64,000 nucleotides of DNA from Williamsia limnetica (GCF_003217475.1 NZ_QJSP01000012.1:124001-188000), one strand, 5' to 3'. Positions 35,702 through 45,094 are shown, counted from the stretch's first letter. The notes: generated by a model not told the origin, from the letters alone. A program made the numbers and translations.

Positions 35702-35719
35702 ACCTTAAGACGATATGGT
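35702..35719. promoter_or_regulatory. Divergent leaderless promoters in a 31-bp gap
   Basis: Minus strand TAAGGT (35707-35702) lies 7 nt before the deoD ATG (35694); plus strand TATGGT (35714-35719) lies 6 nt before ATG 35726. Only 31 bp separate the two start codons, so the two RNA polymerases must overlap and neither mRNA can have a 5' leader. Confidence 0.6.
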
Positions 35720-35725
35720 CGCTCC

Positions 35726-36427
35726 ATGCCGTACGTGAGGACCGATGACGCTGTACACACCCTGTATCTCGGTGCAGAGGGCGCCGAGCTCGATGAGACG
35801 AACCCGGAGAACAGGTTCGGGATGGACTGGCTCGACCAGGTGAACGCCCAGCTCGATCAGGTCGTCGAGGCCGCTCCCGGCGCGCTCGTGATCACCGCGA
35901 CCGGAAAATTCTTCTCGAACGGGCTCGACGTCGATTACATCGGCGCAAACGGGGACAAGCTGCCTGCCTACCTCGACCGTGTGCACGCACTCTACGTGCG
36001 GGTCCTGACATTGCCGATGCCCACGGTCGCGGCCGTCAACGGACATGCCTTCGGTGCCGGGGCGATGCTGGCACTGTGTGCAGATCACCGGATCATGCGC
36101 ACCGAGCGTGGGTTCTGGTCGCTTCCCGAAATCCTGCTCGGGATGCCTTTCACGACCGGTATGGCGTCCCTGCTGCGGACACGGCTGCCCGATCCGACCG
36201 TGACCGAGGCGATGACCACCGGCAAACGCTACGGCGGTGCCGACGCCGTCGACGCCGGGATCGTGGAGCAAGCTGTCGACATCGAGCAGCTCGTGCCCGC
36301 AGCCGTGGACATCGCCGCAGGTCGAGCGGCTGTAGCAGGTCCGACGCTCGCGCTGATCAAAAAGGGTCTGCGCGCGCCGCTGCTGGCCGACCTCGAGCGG
36401 CCGACACCGCCGTCGCTGCTCGGATGA
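35726..36427 (+). CDS. Enoyl-CoA hydratase/isomerase family protein
   Basis: 233 aa. Crotonase fold: oxyanion-hole segments [13 protein letters not shown] and [19 protein letters not shown], and the [12 protein letters not shown] helix. It is short for a crotonase and lacks much of the usual C-terminal trimerisation region, closer to the small isomerase-type (ECI/peroxisomal-like) group. Stands 42 bp upstream of amiB1 on the same strand and may share its transcript. Substrate unknown. Confidence 0.82.
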   Translation: MPYVRTDDAVHTLYLGAEGAELDETNPENRFGMDWLDQVNAQLDQVVEAAPGALVITATGKFFSNGLDVDYIGANGDKLPAYLDRVHALYVRVLTLPMPTVAAVNGHAFGAGAMLALCADHRIMRTERGFWSLPEILLGMPFTTGMASLLRTRLPDPTVTEAMTTGKRYGGADAVDAGIVEQAVDIEQLVPAAVDIAAGRAAVAGPTLALIKKGLRAPLLADLERPTPPSLLG

Positions 36428-36469
36428 CTTGAACCGAACACGCGTTGGGCCGAGTGAGAGAATGACCTG

Positions 36470-37675
36470 ATGACCCAAACCAGGCAGCGAGGCGAGCGTG
36501 CGGTGCGTGCGGTCGCCGGTGACCTGGTCGAGTTGTCGCACTCGCTGCACTCGGAACCGGAATTGGCGTTCGAAGAGCATCGCAGCGCGGCCAAGGTGTC
36601 TGAACTGCTAGCCGGGTACGGATTCGAGGTGACACCGGGGGTGGCAGATCTGCCCACCGCCTTCACCGCGGTATACGGCTCCGGCGACTTGGTGGTCGGC
36701 CTGTGCGCCGAATACGACGCACTGCCCGGGATGGGCCACGCCTGCGGTCACAACATGATCGCTGCGATGACGGTCGGTGCCGCCCGCGGACTTGCCGAGA
36801 TCGCCGACGACCTGGGCATCACGGTGCTGGTACTGGGTACGCCCGCAGAGGAGACCGGCGGCGGCAAGATCGTGATGGCCGACGCCGGGGTGTTTGATCG
36901 GGTGGCCATGTCGATGATGGTCCATCCCGGCCGCGCGGACGAGATCGCCGCCAGTTCACTGGCTCTCGCGGACCTGGCAATTCGCTATACCGGGCTCGAA
37001 TCACACGCCGCCGCAGCACCGGAGCGTGGCCGCAACGCAGCAGACGCCTTGACGGTCGCGCAGGTGTCGTTGGGTTTGCTGCGGCAGCACCTGAGGTCCG
37101 GACAGCAGCTGCACGGCATTGTGAGCGACGGCGGTCGTGCCCCGAATATCGTTGCAGGACACACTGAGTTGCTGTATTACCTCAGGGCACGCGACCAACT
37201 GTCGCTCGATGACCTGCGCGAGCGTGCGGAGGGGTGCTTTGCTGCCGGCGCGATGGCGACCGGCTGTTCCTACGAAGTCGCGACGGTGTCACCGACCTAC
37301 CTCGAACTGCAGCAGGATGCTCGACTGCTGTCGGCCTACCGCGAAGCGATCGTCGATTCGGGCCGGCCGATGGTACCGACCGGACTCGAAGGGGTCCGGC
37401 CCCTCGGGAGTACCGACATGGGCAATGTCAGTCACCTGATGCCCGTGATCCATCCGCTGATCGGGATCGACAGCGGTGGGGCCGGGACGCACGAGATCGA
37501 ATTCGCGGCCGCCGCGGCGTCGGAGTCGGCAGATCGGGCTGTGGTCGACGGGGCGGTGGCGCTCGCCGCGACCGCGGTGCATGCAGCACTCGACCCGGAG
37601 TTGCGGGACGAATTGCTGCAGGCGCACGAACAACGAACGGGTGGACAACCGCAGACGGCGGGTCAGAGACGATGA
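36470..37675 (+). CDS. amiB1: M20D amidohydrolase (AmiB1-like)
   Basis: 401 aa. Metal-binding GHACGHNMI and the PAEETGGGK catalytic region identify an M20 peptidase/amidohydrolase (aminoacylase-like). Likely removes an acyl or amide group from an amino acid or peptide. A GAGAAT hexamer 6 nt before the ATG may be a leaderless -10. Followed at once by a second M20 gene; order and length match Rv3306c/Rv3305c. Confidence 0.9.
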   Translation: MTQTRQRGERAVRAVAGDLVELSHSLHSEPELAFEEHRSAAKVSELLAGYGFEVTPGVADLPTAFTAVYGSGDLVVGLCAEYDALPGMGHACGHNMIAAMTVGAARGLAEIADDLGITVLVLGTPAEETGGGKIVMADAGVFDRVAMSMMVHPGRADEIAASSLALADLAIRYTGLESHAAAAPERGRNAADALTVAQVSLGLLRQHLRSGQQLHGIVSDGGRAPNIVAGHTELLYYLRARDQLSLDDLRERAEGCFAAGAMATGCSYEVATVSPTYLELQQDARLLSAYREAIVDSGRPMVPTGLEGVRPLGSTDMGNVSHLMPVIHPLIGIDSGGAGTHEIEFAAAAASESADRAVVDGAVALAATAVHAALDPELRDELLQAHEQRTGGQPQTAGQRR

Positions 37676-37688
37676 GTGTGTACAGAAA

Positions 37689-38885
37689 ATGAGTGGGCAA
37701 GCAGTGGAATCGGAACGCTTTCTGAAAGAGCTGGACAACTGGGTCGGCGAGAACAGTGCACAGCTGGTGGCCTGGCGACGCGATTTTCACGTCCATCCCG
37801 AGCTGTCCCGGGGTGAACTCCGGACCACCCAGGTGGTGGTCGAGGAACTGCGGAAGGCCGGATTGTCGCCGCGGGTACTCCCGCAGGGCGTCGGCGTCGT
37901 GTGCGACATCGGGCCGGCAGGGCCGCTGGTGGGCCTGCGGGCGGACATGGATGCGTTGCCTATCGCCGAGATGACGGGGCTGTCGTTCTCGTCCACTGTG
38001 GAAGGCGTCTCGCACGCCTGCGGGCACGACGGTCACACCGCGATCCTGCTCGGTGTCGCCAAGGCGCTCGCGTCGATGGGGGATCTGCCCATCGGCGTGC
38101 GGCTGGTGTTCCAGGCGGCCGAGGAGGTGATGCCCGGTGGGGCGCTGGACGCCGTGACCGCAGGCGTGACCAGGGGTGTCTCGCAGTTCTACGCGCTGCA
38201 CTGCGATCCGAAACTCGAGGTCGGGAAGGTCGGGCTGCGCGCCGGTCCGATCACCTCTGCGGCTGATCACGTCGAGGTGGTACTGCATTCGCCGGGTGGG
38301 CACACCTCGCGGCCACACCTGACCGCGGACCTCGTCTACGCGATGGGCACGGTGATCACCGGCCTGCCGGGTGTGCTGTCCCGCCGGATCGATCCGCGCA
38401 CCAGCACCGTGATGGTGTGGGGCGCGGCGAACGCGGGCGACGCACCCAACGCCATCCCGCAGGAAGGACGTCTACGCGGCACCGTGCGCACGGGCGATCA
38501 CGCGACCTGGGCGCTACTCGAGCCGCTGGTGCGCGAGATCATCGCGGGATTGCTGGCACCGTTGAGCGTGCGCTACGACCTCGTCTACAAGCGCGGTGTG
38601 CCGCCGGTGGTCAATGACGCGGTGTCGACCGAACTCCTCAGTCAGGCAATTGCTTCGGTGGGTCCGAATGCTCTGGCCGACACCCCGCAGTCCGGTGGGG
38701 GTGAGGACTTCTCGTGGTATCTCGAGAATGTCCCGGGAGCCATGGCACGCCTGGGTGTTTGGAGTGGACACGGCCCGCAGGTGGATCTGCACCAACCCAA
38801 CTTCGACCTCGACGAGCGAGCTCTGGCCGTGGGGGTGAGGACACTCGCGGGTGTCGTGTTGCAGGCGGGCCTGCACGCCCGATAG
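37689..38885 (+). CDS. amiA1: M20D amidohydrolase (AmiA1-like)
   Basis: 398 aa from ATG 37689, 13 bp after amiB1. DFHVHPELS early, SHACGHDGHTAIL metal site, FQAAEEVMPGGAL catalytic Glu and the SGGGEDFSWY metal motif near the C-terminus. Probably hydrolyses N-acyl amino acids or similar; the pair may form a heteromer or have distinct substrates. The frame could be read further upstream within amiB1 but this ATG fits the family start. Confidence 0.9.
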   Translation: MSGQAVESERFLKELDNWVGENSAQLVAWRRDFHVHPELSRGELRTTQVVVEELRKAGLSPRVLPQGVGVVCDIGPAGPLVGLRADMDALPIAEMTGLSFSSTVEGVSHACGHDGHTAILLGVAKALASMGDLPIGVRLVFQAAEEVMPGGALDAVTAGVTRGVSQFYALHCDPKLEVGKVGLRAGPITSAADHVEVVLHSPGGHTSRPHLTADLVYAMGTVITGLPGVLSRRIDPRTSTVMVWGAANAGDAPNAIPQEGRLRGTVRTGDHATWALLEPLVREIIAGLLAPLSVRYDLVYKRGVPPVVNDAVSTELLSQAIASVGPNALADTPQSGGGEDFSWYLENVPGAMARLGVWSGHGPQVDLHQPNFDLDERALAVGVRTLAGVVLQAGLHAR

Positions 38886-38886
38886 G

Positions 38887-39375
38887 TCAGGATTCCGCGG
38901 AGGGTGATTCCGGGCCGGGTCCGACGTTCCGGGACTCGCGGACCCGAAGTTGATGAACGTAGTCGTCAGGCGCGCCGGCGATCTCTGCTGCCTCGGCCAT
39001 GACGCCGAGGTAGCGGGCAGAGGGCAGACCACCCTCGAAGGCGTCGAGAACGTACAGCCATGCCAGGACCGGACCGTTCGCAGTGTGGATGCGGGCCCGG
39101 ATCTTGCGGTGGATCTCGAGCTCGGATCCTTCCCAGCGGTCCAGGCTGCCCTCATCGTCCTCGGTGACGTCGTAGAGCACGACGAAGACCCGGGCGTCGG
39201 GATCGTCGCGGTCTTCGGTGACCGTGGCCAGCGCACCTTCCCAGCCGATGTCCCCGCCACCGAAGGTCAGACGCCAGCCGTACAGCCACCCGGTTCCCGC
39301 CATCGGCGAGTGGGGAGCTCGCTCGAGCATCTGTTCGGGATGCATGTTGGACCCGTAGGCGGCATAAATCGGCAC
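38887..39375 (-). CDS. Gamma-glutamylcyclotransferase-fold protein (Rv3304-like)
   Basis: 162 aa from GTG 39375. The N-terminal YAAYGSNMHPEQM is the GGCT/AIG2 signature; WLYGWRLTFGG and the FVVLYDVTEDDEGSLDRWEG strand with the catalytic acidic residue follow. Might cyclise gamma-glutamyl peptides, but family members vary. Convergent with amiA1 (1-bp gap) and divergent from lpdA; the position matches, from memory, Rv3304. Confidence 0.8.
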   Translation of the reverse strand: MPIYAAYGSNMHPEQMLERAPHSPMAGTGWLYGWRLTFGGGDIGWEGALATVTEDRDDPDARVFVVLYDVTEDDEGSLDRWEGSELEIHRKIRARIHTANGPVLAWLYVLDAFEGGLPSARYLGVMAEAAEIAGAPDDYVHQLRVRESRNVGPGPESPSAES

Positions 39376-39503
39376 GGGAGGAGCCTAGATGGTCTGCTCC
39401 CCATCGGGAAAGTGGGAAGGGCGATCGACTAGATTCGACACGTGGCGACACCCCCGCCGACAGCCCATCAGGCCCATCCGACACCCCAGGGAGTTGACCT
39501 GAA

Positions 39504-40925
39504 ATGACAAAGATCGTGATCATCGGCGGAGGACCGGCCGGATACGAAGCGGCCCTTGCCGCAGCGAGCTACGGCGCCGACATCACCGTGGTCGACAGCG
39601 ACGGCATGGGCGGTGCCTGCGTGCTGTGGGACTGCGTCCCGTCGAAGACCTTCATTGCGTCGGCCGGGATTCGCACCGAGGTGCGCAGGGCTGTTGACCT
39701 GGGGATCAACCTCAAATACGACGGCGCGCTGGTGTCACTGCCGCAGATCCACGAGCGTGTCCGGGACCTTGCTTTTGCGCAGTCCTCAGACATCCGGTCC
39801 CGGCTCCTCACGGAGGGTGTCCGGATCATCCACGGGCGCGGACGGCTGACCGAACCCGAGGCCGGTTTCGCGGCTAGGCACCGCGTGGTGGCGACCCCGT
39901 TCGAGTTGGACGGCGCGGACGGCCCGGAGGAGATTCTCGAGGCGGATGTGGTGTTGGTCGCCACCGGCGCGTCGCCGCGTGTCGTCCCCGGTGCGGAGCC
40001 GGACGGCGAGCGGATTCTCAACTGGCGCCAGATGTACGACCTCAACGATTTCCCTGAGCATCTCGTTGTCGTCGGCTCCGGCGTCACGGGTGCCGAGTTC
40101 GTGCACGCCTACACCGAGCTCGGCGTGCAGGTGACGATGGTGTCGAGCCGTGACCGGGTGCTGCCCGGCGAGGACGAGGATGCGGCCCTGGTGCTCGAGG
40201 ACGTGCTGGCCGAGCGCGGCGTCAAGCTCGTCAAGCATGCCCGTGCCGACAGGGTGGAGCGCACCGCCGACGGTGTGATCGTGCATCTCGCCGACGGACG
40301 AACAGTGGAGGGCTCGCACTGCCTGATGACGGTGGGTTCTGTCCCGAACACCAGTGGACTCGGATTGGAAGCCGTCGGCATCGAGCTGGCACGTGGTGGC
40401 TACCTACAGGTGGATCGGGTGTCGAGGACGGCGGTCCCCGGGATCTATGCGGCAGGAGACTGCACGGGTCTGCTGCCGTTGGCGTCGGTCGCGGCCATGC
40501 AGGGACGTATCGCGATGTATCACTCGCTGGGTGAGGGTGTCACCCCGATCAAGCTCAAGACTGTCGCGTCGGCGATCTTCACCCGTCCGGAGATCGCGAC
40601 CGTCGGGGTGACGCAGGCCGCCATCGATTCCGGCGAGTACCCGGCCAGGACGGTGATGTTGCCGTTGGCGACCAACCCACGAGCCAAGATGAGCGGTTTG
40701 CGGAGGGGTTTCGTCAAGATCTTCTGCCGGCCCGCCACCGGTGTGGTCATCGGTGGGGTCGTGGTCGCGCCCAATGCGTCTGAGCTGATACTGCCGATCG
40801 CGTTGTCGGTGCAGAACAAGTTGATGGTGAGCGATCTGGCGCAGACGTTCTCGGTGTACCCGTCCTTGTCCGGTTCGGTGACCGAAGCGGCGCGGCAGCT
40901 GGTTCGGCACGACGATCTGGACTGA
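39504..40925 (+). CDS. lpdA: LpdA-type flavoprotein quinone reductase
   Basis: 473 aa. FAD site GGGPAGYEAALAAA, redox-type CVLWDC (Cys-x4-Cys), NAD site GSGVTGAEFVHAYTELG and FAD-binding AAGDCTGLLPLA. The His-Glu dyad that lipoamide dehydrogenases carry in HPTLSE is replaced by YPSLSG in VYPSLSGSVTEAARQL, so lipoamide reduction is unlikely; mycobacterial LpdA (Rv3303c) acts as a quinone reductase in oxidative stress. ATG 39504 has AGGGAG upstream. Confidence 0.9.
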   Translation: MTKIVIIGGGPAGYEAALAAASYGADITVVDSDGMGGACVLWDCVPSKTFIASAGIRTEVRRAVDLGINLKYDGALVSLPQIHERVRDLAFAQSSDIRSRLLTEGVRIIHGRGRLTEPEAGFAARHRVVATPFELDGADGPEEILEADVVLVATGASPRVVPGAEPDGERILNWRQMYDLNDFPEHLVVVGSGVTGAEFVHAYTELGVQVTMVSSRDRVLPGEDEDAALVLEDVLAERGVKLVKHARADRVERTADGVIVHLADGRTVEGSHCLMTVGSVPNTSGLGLEAVGIELARGGYLQVDRVSRTAVPGIYAAGDCTGLLPLASVAAMQGRIAMYHSLGEGVTPIKLKTVASAIFTRPEIATVGVTQAAIDSGEYPARTVMLPLATNPRAKMSGLRRGFVKIFCRPATGVVIGGVVVAPNASELILPIALSVQNKLMVSDLAQTFSVYPSLSGSVTEAARQLVRHDDLD

Positions 40926-40956
40926 ACCTCACCCGCCTACGAATTCGCGCCACTTG

Positions 40957-40972
40957 CCGGCGTTCGCGCCGG
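40957..40972 (+). terminator. Hairpin with TTCG loop after lpdA
   Basis: CCGGCG, TTCG, CGCCGG forms a 6-bp GC stem with a TTCG tetraloop, 31 nt past the lpdA stop. A second copy of GGCGTTCGCGC (40959-40969) occurs at 40983-40993. No gene is seen from 40926 to 41175. Confidence 0.5.
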
Positions 40973-41175
40973 GTGCAACCGGGGCGTTCGCGCGCAGCTG
41001 GCGCGTATGTCTTGGTTCTCTCCCGACTCCCAAATGGTGGGATAGTCATTTCACACTTCGAACAGCTGGGGTTAGCCTGCTTGTAGTAGCGGCGTACACC
41101 TGAGCCGTTGTTCGGTGACCACACTCATCACCTCCTGTCGTAATATCCGTCGTCTTCTTCTGGAGTGTGGTTGTG

Positions 41176-42351
41176 ATGACCCTTGACCTTGCATATGCAC
41201 CGTCCGATGCGTTGGCCAACGTCCGCGGCTCGGCCATCCGCGATTTGCTCAAGCTGACCGAGCAGCCGAATGTTCTGAGCCTTGCCGGAGGTCTACCGGC
41301 CACGGAATTGATTCCGGCGCAGCGGATATCCGAAACGGCGGCGCGTGTGAGCGCTGATCCCGCCGCGTTGCAGTACACGGTGAGCGCGGGCGTGATGTCT
41401 TGTCGTGAGGTTGTTGCCGACTACGTCGGAGTGCGCGACGTCGGGCAGGTGTTGTTGACGCACGGATCGCAACAGGCACTGTTCTTGTTGGCGCACGCTT
41501 TGCTGAATCCCGGTGATCTGGTGGTGGTCGATGATCCCGTGTACGTCGGGGCGTTGCAGGTGTTCCAGTCGGTGCGCGCTCGGATTCGAGCTCTGCCGAT
41601 CACCGCGCACGGTCTCGATGTCGACCTGCTGCGACGATGGCTCGAAGCTGGTGAACGCCCGCGGATCATCCACACGGTCAGCAACTTTCACAACCCCGCG
41701 GGTGTGTCTGCCTCCCGGTCGACGCGGATTGAGTTGGCACGTCTGGCAGATGAGTACGGCTTCCTCATCATCGAGGACGATCCGTATGGGCGGCTTCGAT
41801 TTGCCGGTCGAAGTATCGAACCCATCGCTGCGCACAGTGATCGTGTGGTGTTACTGGGCTCTGCCTCCAAAGTGTTGGCGCCTGCGCTGCGGGTGGGATG
41901 GATGAGTGGCCCGCCCGACGTGATCGGGTTGGTTGAGCGCCTGCGGCAAGGTGTCGATCTGTGTGGCTCCACCTTCAGCCAGCTGGTGGTCGCGGAACTG
42001 CTGGCCGATCACACGTGGTTCGCTGAGCACATCGATGTCATACGGCAGGAATATGGTTCGCGGGCAGCGGCTTTGACGTCAGCACTGAGGGAAACTCTCG
42101 GAGGACGCGTGACATTCACCGACCCGGAAGGTGGAATGTTCTGTTGGGTGCGTATGCCCGGTGTCGACACCTCGGCGCTGTTGCTGGAGGCGGTGGCGGC
42201 TGGGGTGGCGTTCGTTCCCGGCGCGGCCTTCGGAGTAGAAGCGGATTTCGGCGACTGCCTCCGGTTGAGCTTCGCGACGTTGACGCCTGACGAGCTCGCC
42301 GAAGGGGTTCGGCGGCTGGCGGTCGCCGTCGCGGTGTTGGACCGGGGGTAG
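41176..42351 (+). CDS. Class I/II PLP aminotransferase (2-aminoadipate-type)
   Basis: 391 aa from ATG 41176 (TGGAG 11 nt upstream; the frame also reaches GTG 41167, too close to that site). Fold-I motifs: NPAG-type SNFHNPAGVSASRSTR, IIEDDPYGRLRFAG and the PLP Lys in LLGSASKVLAPALRVGWM. The N-terminal IRDLLKLTEQPNVLSLAGGLPA matches the LysN/ARO8-like aminotransferase group without a MocR HTH. Lies between lpdA and the DUF222 gene where the mycobacterial order has nothing. Confidence 0.85.
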   Translation: MTLDLAYAPSDALANVRGSAIRDLLKLTEQPNVLSLAGGLPATELIPAQRISETAARVSADPAALQYTVSAGVMSCREVVADYVGVRDVGQVLLTHGSQQALFLLAHALLNPGDLVVVDDPVYVGALQVFQSVRARIRALPITAHGLDVDLLRRWLEAGERPRIIHTVSNFHNPAGVSASRSTRIELARLADEYGFLIIEDDPYGRLRFAGRSIEPIAAHSDRVVLLGSASKVLAPALRVGWMSGPPDVIGLVERLRQGVDLCGSTFSQLVVAELLADHTWFAEHIDVIRQEYGSRAAALTSALRETLGGRVTFTDPEGGMFCWVRMPGVDTSALLLEAVAAGVAFVPGAAFGVEADFGDCLRLSFATLTPDELAEGVRRLAVAVAVLDRG

Positions 42352-42382
42352 ATCAACGGAGGGCATCTCGGCACGAAAGTAT

Positions 42383-42423
42383 TCGAACAAACATTCGACA
42401 TATTCGAAAAGTGTTGGTATGAT
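42383..42423 (+). promoter_or_regulatory. LexA/SOS-box and promoter of the DUF222 gene
   Basis: TCGAACAAACATTCGA (42383-42398) differs at one base from the actinobacterial LexA box TCGAAC-N4-GTTCGA. It overlaps a possible -35 (TTCGAC 42394-42399) 18 bp before TATGAT (42418-42423), a good -10. LexA binding here would block initiation. Confidence 0.6.
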
Positions 42424-42463
42424 AGGAAAAAGCGTTCGATCGAGGGTCTGGGGGGGACTTCGG

Positions 42464-44032
42464 ATGGCTGACTCTTCGTCTACTGATTCACCGGTTGTCC
42501 CGGTCCTGGTCGGTAAGTATCTCGAGCTGGAGGTGCTGCTGGCGGAGATTGCTGATGCCGGCTCGTCTGATCTTGATGACGTAGAGGTCAATGAGCTTGT
42601 GCGGGTGCATGAACGAATGTCCCGGAAGTTGGAGTTCGTTGGGCTTGATCGGCTGTTGGAGGTCTCGGATCGGTCGTCGTTCGTCAAGGCGGGGTATCCG
42701 TCGTTGTTCGGGTTCGCGCGCAAGGAGTTGCGGCTGAGCAAGGGCGCGACCGGTGAGCGGACGAGGGCGATGGAAGCGGTCGCGAAGTTCCATACCTTGC
42801 AGGGTGAGCAGCTGCCGCCGAAGTGCCCAGCGACGGCCCGCGCGTGGGCGGAGGGTGCGATCGGGTTTGCCCATGTCGGGGTGATTTTGGATGTGCGCAA
42901 GGAGATCCCATCGAAAGCCGGTCCGGATGTGTTCGATGTGGTCGACCAGTGGATGTCTGACGATGCCAGGGACAAAGACCCGACCGAGCTCAAAGAGTCG
43001 GGCCGCGACATCCTCGCGCGGGTCGATCCAGATGGGTCATTGACCGATGATGCCGATCGCGCCCGCAAACGCACGTTCACCAAAGGGTCGCAAGGTGTGG
43101 ACTTCATGGCCACCGTCACCGGTCGGCTTGATCCGCAGACGTACGCGATGCTCGAGACGGTGATGGATGTGTGGGCGGCGCCGGGGATGAACAATCCGGC
43201 CGACCCGGACAGCCCCTCGGGTGCGATAGACGACCCCGGCCAGGACGGGCAGTTGATCGAGGCCGCCGCCCAGCGCGACACCCGCAGCCTCGGGCAGCGG
43301 CGCCACGACGCACTCAAAGCGATCCTGAAGACCATTCTCGAATGCAACCTGCTCGGCAAATCCCATCGAGGGTTGCCGGTGCAGATCATCGTCAACCTCA
43401 CCAAGGCGCAACTCGAGGAGGCGGCGGGGGTCGCGACCACGGCGTCCGGGGTCGACATCCCCGTCAAGGATCTGCTGGATCTGGCGGCGCGATCGGACAA
43501 GTCGTTGGCGGTGTTCGAGAACCATTCGGCGGCGGTGCTGTACTTCGCGCGGGCCAAACGGGTCGCGCAACTCGAGCAGAGGTTGGCGATCATCGCCCGC
43601 GATCGGGGATGTAGCTTTTCGGGCTGCCGAATGCCCGCGACGTGGGCCGAGTTCCATCACGTGCTGGCGTGGATCGACGGTGGCCTGACCGATATCGACT
43701 CCCTGACCCCGGCCTGCGTGCCGCATCACCGGATGATCGGGCCCGGCAAATGGGCGACAGTGATGATCACCGACGGCCCGGACACAGGCCGGGTGGCGTG
43801 GATACCACCGGTCTACGTCGATCCGGAGCAAAAACCCCGGGTCAACCGGGCCCACCACGTCAACGAAACCATCGAAGCGGCCTGGATCGAGATCCTCGCC
43901 CAACGCCAAGCGGCACTCGAAGAACGCGAAGAACAACTCCAACTCGCACCACCGCCCACCTCGCCTGACGACAGCGGCAGCGATGCTGGCAGCGATGGTG
44001 GCAAGGACTCCGACCCGCCTGAGCAGGGCTGA
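42464..44032 (+). CDS. DUF222 / HNH endonuclease domain protein (13E12-like)
   Basis: 522 aa from ATG 42464, with GGGGGGAC upstream; an ATG at 42419 is inside the -10 and unlikely. N-terminal DUF222 (about 20-330, all-helical) is followed by an HNH nuclease motif near 395-435: CSFSGCRMPATWAEFHHV, DGG and CVPHH. A Gln/Asp/Ser-rich tail ends it. Such REP13E12-type genes are repetitive, mobile and often DNA-damage induced in mycobacteria and Gordonia. Inserted between lpdA and the glycerol genes. Confidence 0.88.
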   Translation: MADSSSTDSPVVPVLVGKYLELEVLLAEIADAGSSDLDDVEVNELVRVHERMSRKLEFVGLDRLLEVSDRSSFVKAGYPSLFGFARKELRLSKGATGERTRAMEAVAKFHTLQGEQLPPKCPATARAWAEGAIGFAHVGVILDVRKEIPSKAGPDVFDVVDQWMSDDARDKDPTELKESGRDILARVDPDGSLTDDADRARKRTFTKGSQGVDFMATVTGRLDPQTYAMLETVMDVWAAPGMNNPADPDSPSGAIDDPGQDGQLIEAAAQRDTRSLGQRRHDALKAILKTILECNLLGKSHRGLPVQIIVNLTKAQLEEAAGVATTASGVDIPVKDLLDLAARSDKSLAVFENHSAAVLYFARAKRVAQLEQRLAIIARDRGCSFSGCRMPATWAEFHHVLAWIDGGLTDIDSLTPACVPHHRMIGPGKWATVMITDGPDTGRVAWIPPVYVDPEQKPRVNRAHHVNETIEAAWIEILAQRQAALEEREEQLQLAPPPTSPDDSGSDAGSDGGKDSDPPEQG

Positions 44033-44041
44033 TAAGCCCAC

Positions 44042-44090
44042 CAGCACTGAGCACGGCATCAGAACGTTTCTGGTGTCGCGCTCAGTGCTG
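44042..44090 (+). terminator. Terminator hairpin after the DUF222 gene
   Basis: 11-nt perfect arms (44042-44052 and 44080-44090) enclose a nested CAGAA/TTCTG stem; 9 nt after the DUF222 stop. No T-run. Confidence 0.65.
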
Positions 44091-44171
44091 TCTGTTGGAA
44101 CCGATCGCGATCCGCTAACGTCCTATCTCTGGCGTGGGGTGCATCGCAGGGGTTCGAGCGAAGGGGGAGTC

Positions 44172-44486
44172 GTGACTGATGAAGTGAAGTTCACCAACGA
44201 GCAGTGGGACGCACTGGCTGAGGCGGCTGAGGTGTTTGCGCAGACGTTAGACGACGAGCGAGGTTTGCTCACGCACGTGTTAGGCACGAATTGGGCGGGG
44301 GAGTGCGCCGAAGGTGTCGGAGTTACGGAGAATCTAAAAGACCTACTTCGGGGTGCCGATGCTTCTTTCGCGACGGCTATTCGAGATGAAGCGCAATATT
44401 TGCGAGCATTTGCGGCCCAATGCGTCAACTCCAAAAATGCGCTGAACGGTTCCGACATGGGAAGCGCGATTCAATTCAAAAAATGA
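44172..44486 (+). CDS. WXG100-like small protein, low-GC island
   Basis: 104 aa from GTG 44172, with AGGGGGAG ribosome site; the upstream frame overlaps the terminator and was rejected. All-helical with W-A-G at 41-43 (GTNWAGECAEG) in the central turn: a WXG100/ESX-like signature without a signal peptide. Overlaps the lipoprotein start by 4 bp. Local GC is lower than the surroundings (about 47 % over 44401-44520 by hand count against about 72 % in a line of add), suggesting recent acquisition. Confidence 0.72.
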   Translation: MTDEVKFTNEQWDALAEAAEVFAQTLDDERGLLTHVLGTNWAGECAEGVGVTENLKDLLRGADASFATAIRDEAQYLRAFAAQCVNSKNALNGSDMGSAIQFKK

Positions 44487-45094
44487 TTGCTAAATCTGGC
44501 TTATTGGTGCTGATTCTGCTCAGTGTTGTTGCATGTCAAACCGCGAACACTAACACTAAGGCGGTACCTGCTCCCGGGTATTCTCAGGCCCAGGCGTCGT
44601 CGACTTTGGGCACTCCGATTCCGCTCCCGTTTGAGAATAGGTTCCCCAATAGATGGAACGACTCCAACAACGGGACACCGTTCGAGCCATGCGTTGCATA
44701 CACGGATCGTGAGTTAAAACGGTTCGACGTGGATCCCTCTGTTGTAGAGGATGTCGCGCAAGTCGACGGTCAGGGCACGCGTGGATGTCGTTGGTTTATG
44801 CGTGACGAGTTCGATCTGGGGCAGGTGGTAACCAATGCCTCTTCGTTGTCCGAGTACCGCACGGCGTCCCCTGAACTGAGGTGGCTACCCGATCTCGTTG
44901 TTGATGGTCGGATCGTCGGAAGTTTCGTCATAGATGACGGCACAGATAGCACCTGCTCAACGTACGTGCAATCTTTCGGAGCGGGTGTTGTAACCAACGT
45001 GGTTGCCTCTTCCTCGCAGAAGGGCAGGGCTATGAACGCTTGTGCCCTTGTTGAGGATTTCACTCGCGCCTACATCGAGAAGATTCCCGGATGA
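44483..45094 (+). CDS. DUF3558-like lipoprotein
   Basis: 203 aa from ATG 44483 (ATGA with the WXG-like stop). Signal peptide with lipobox SVVAC and Cys18, then a Thr/Ala linker and a domain with three further Cys (EPCVAY, GCRWF, STCSTY, and a late NACALVEDF) typical of DUF3558 lipoproteins, which are often found beside ESX-like genes. Probably an anchored cell-wall protein serving the same unit. GC content is also low here. Confidence 0.75.
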   Translation: MIAKSGLLVLILLSVVACQTANTNTKAVPAPGYSQAQASSTLGTPIPLPFENRFPNRWNDSNNGTPFEPCVAYTDRELKRFDVDPSVVEDVAQVDGQGTRGCRWFMRDEFDLGQVVTNASSLSEYRTASPELRWLPDLVVDGRIVGSFVIDDGTDSTCSTYVQSFGAGVVTNVVASSSQKGRAMNACALVEDFTRAYIEKIPG

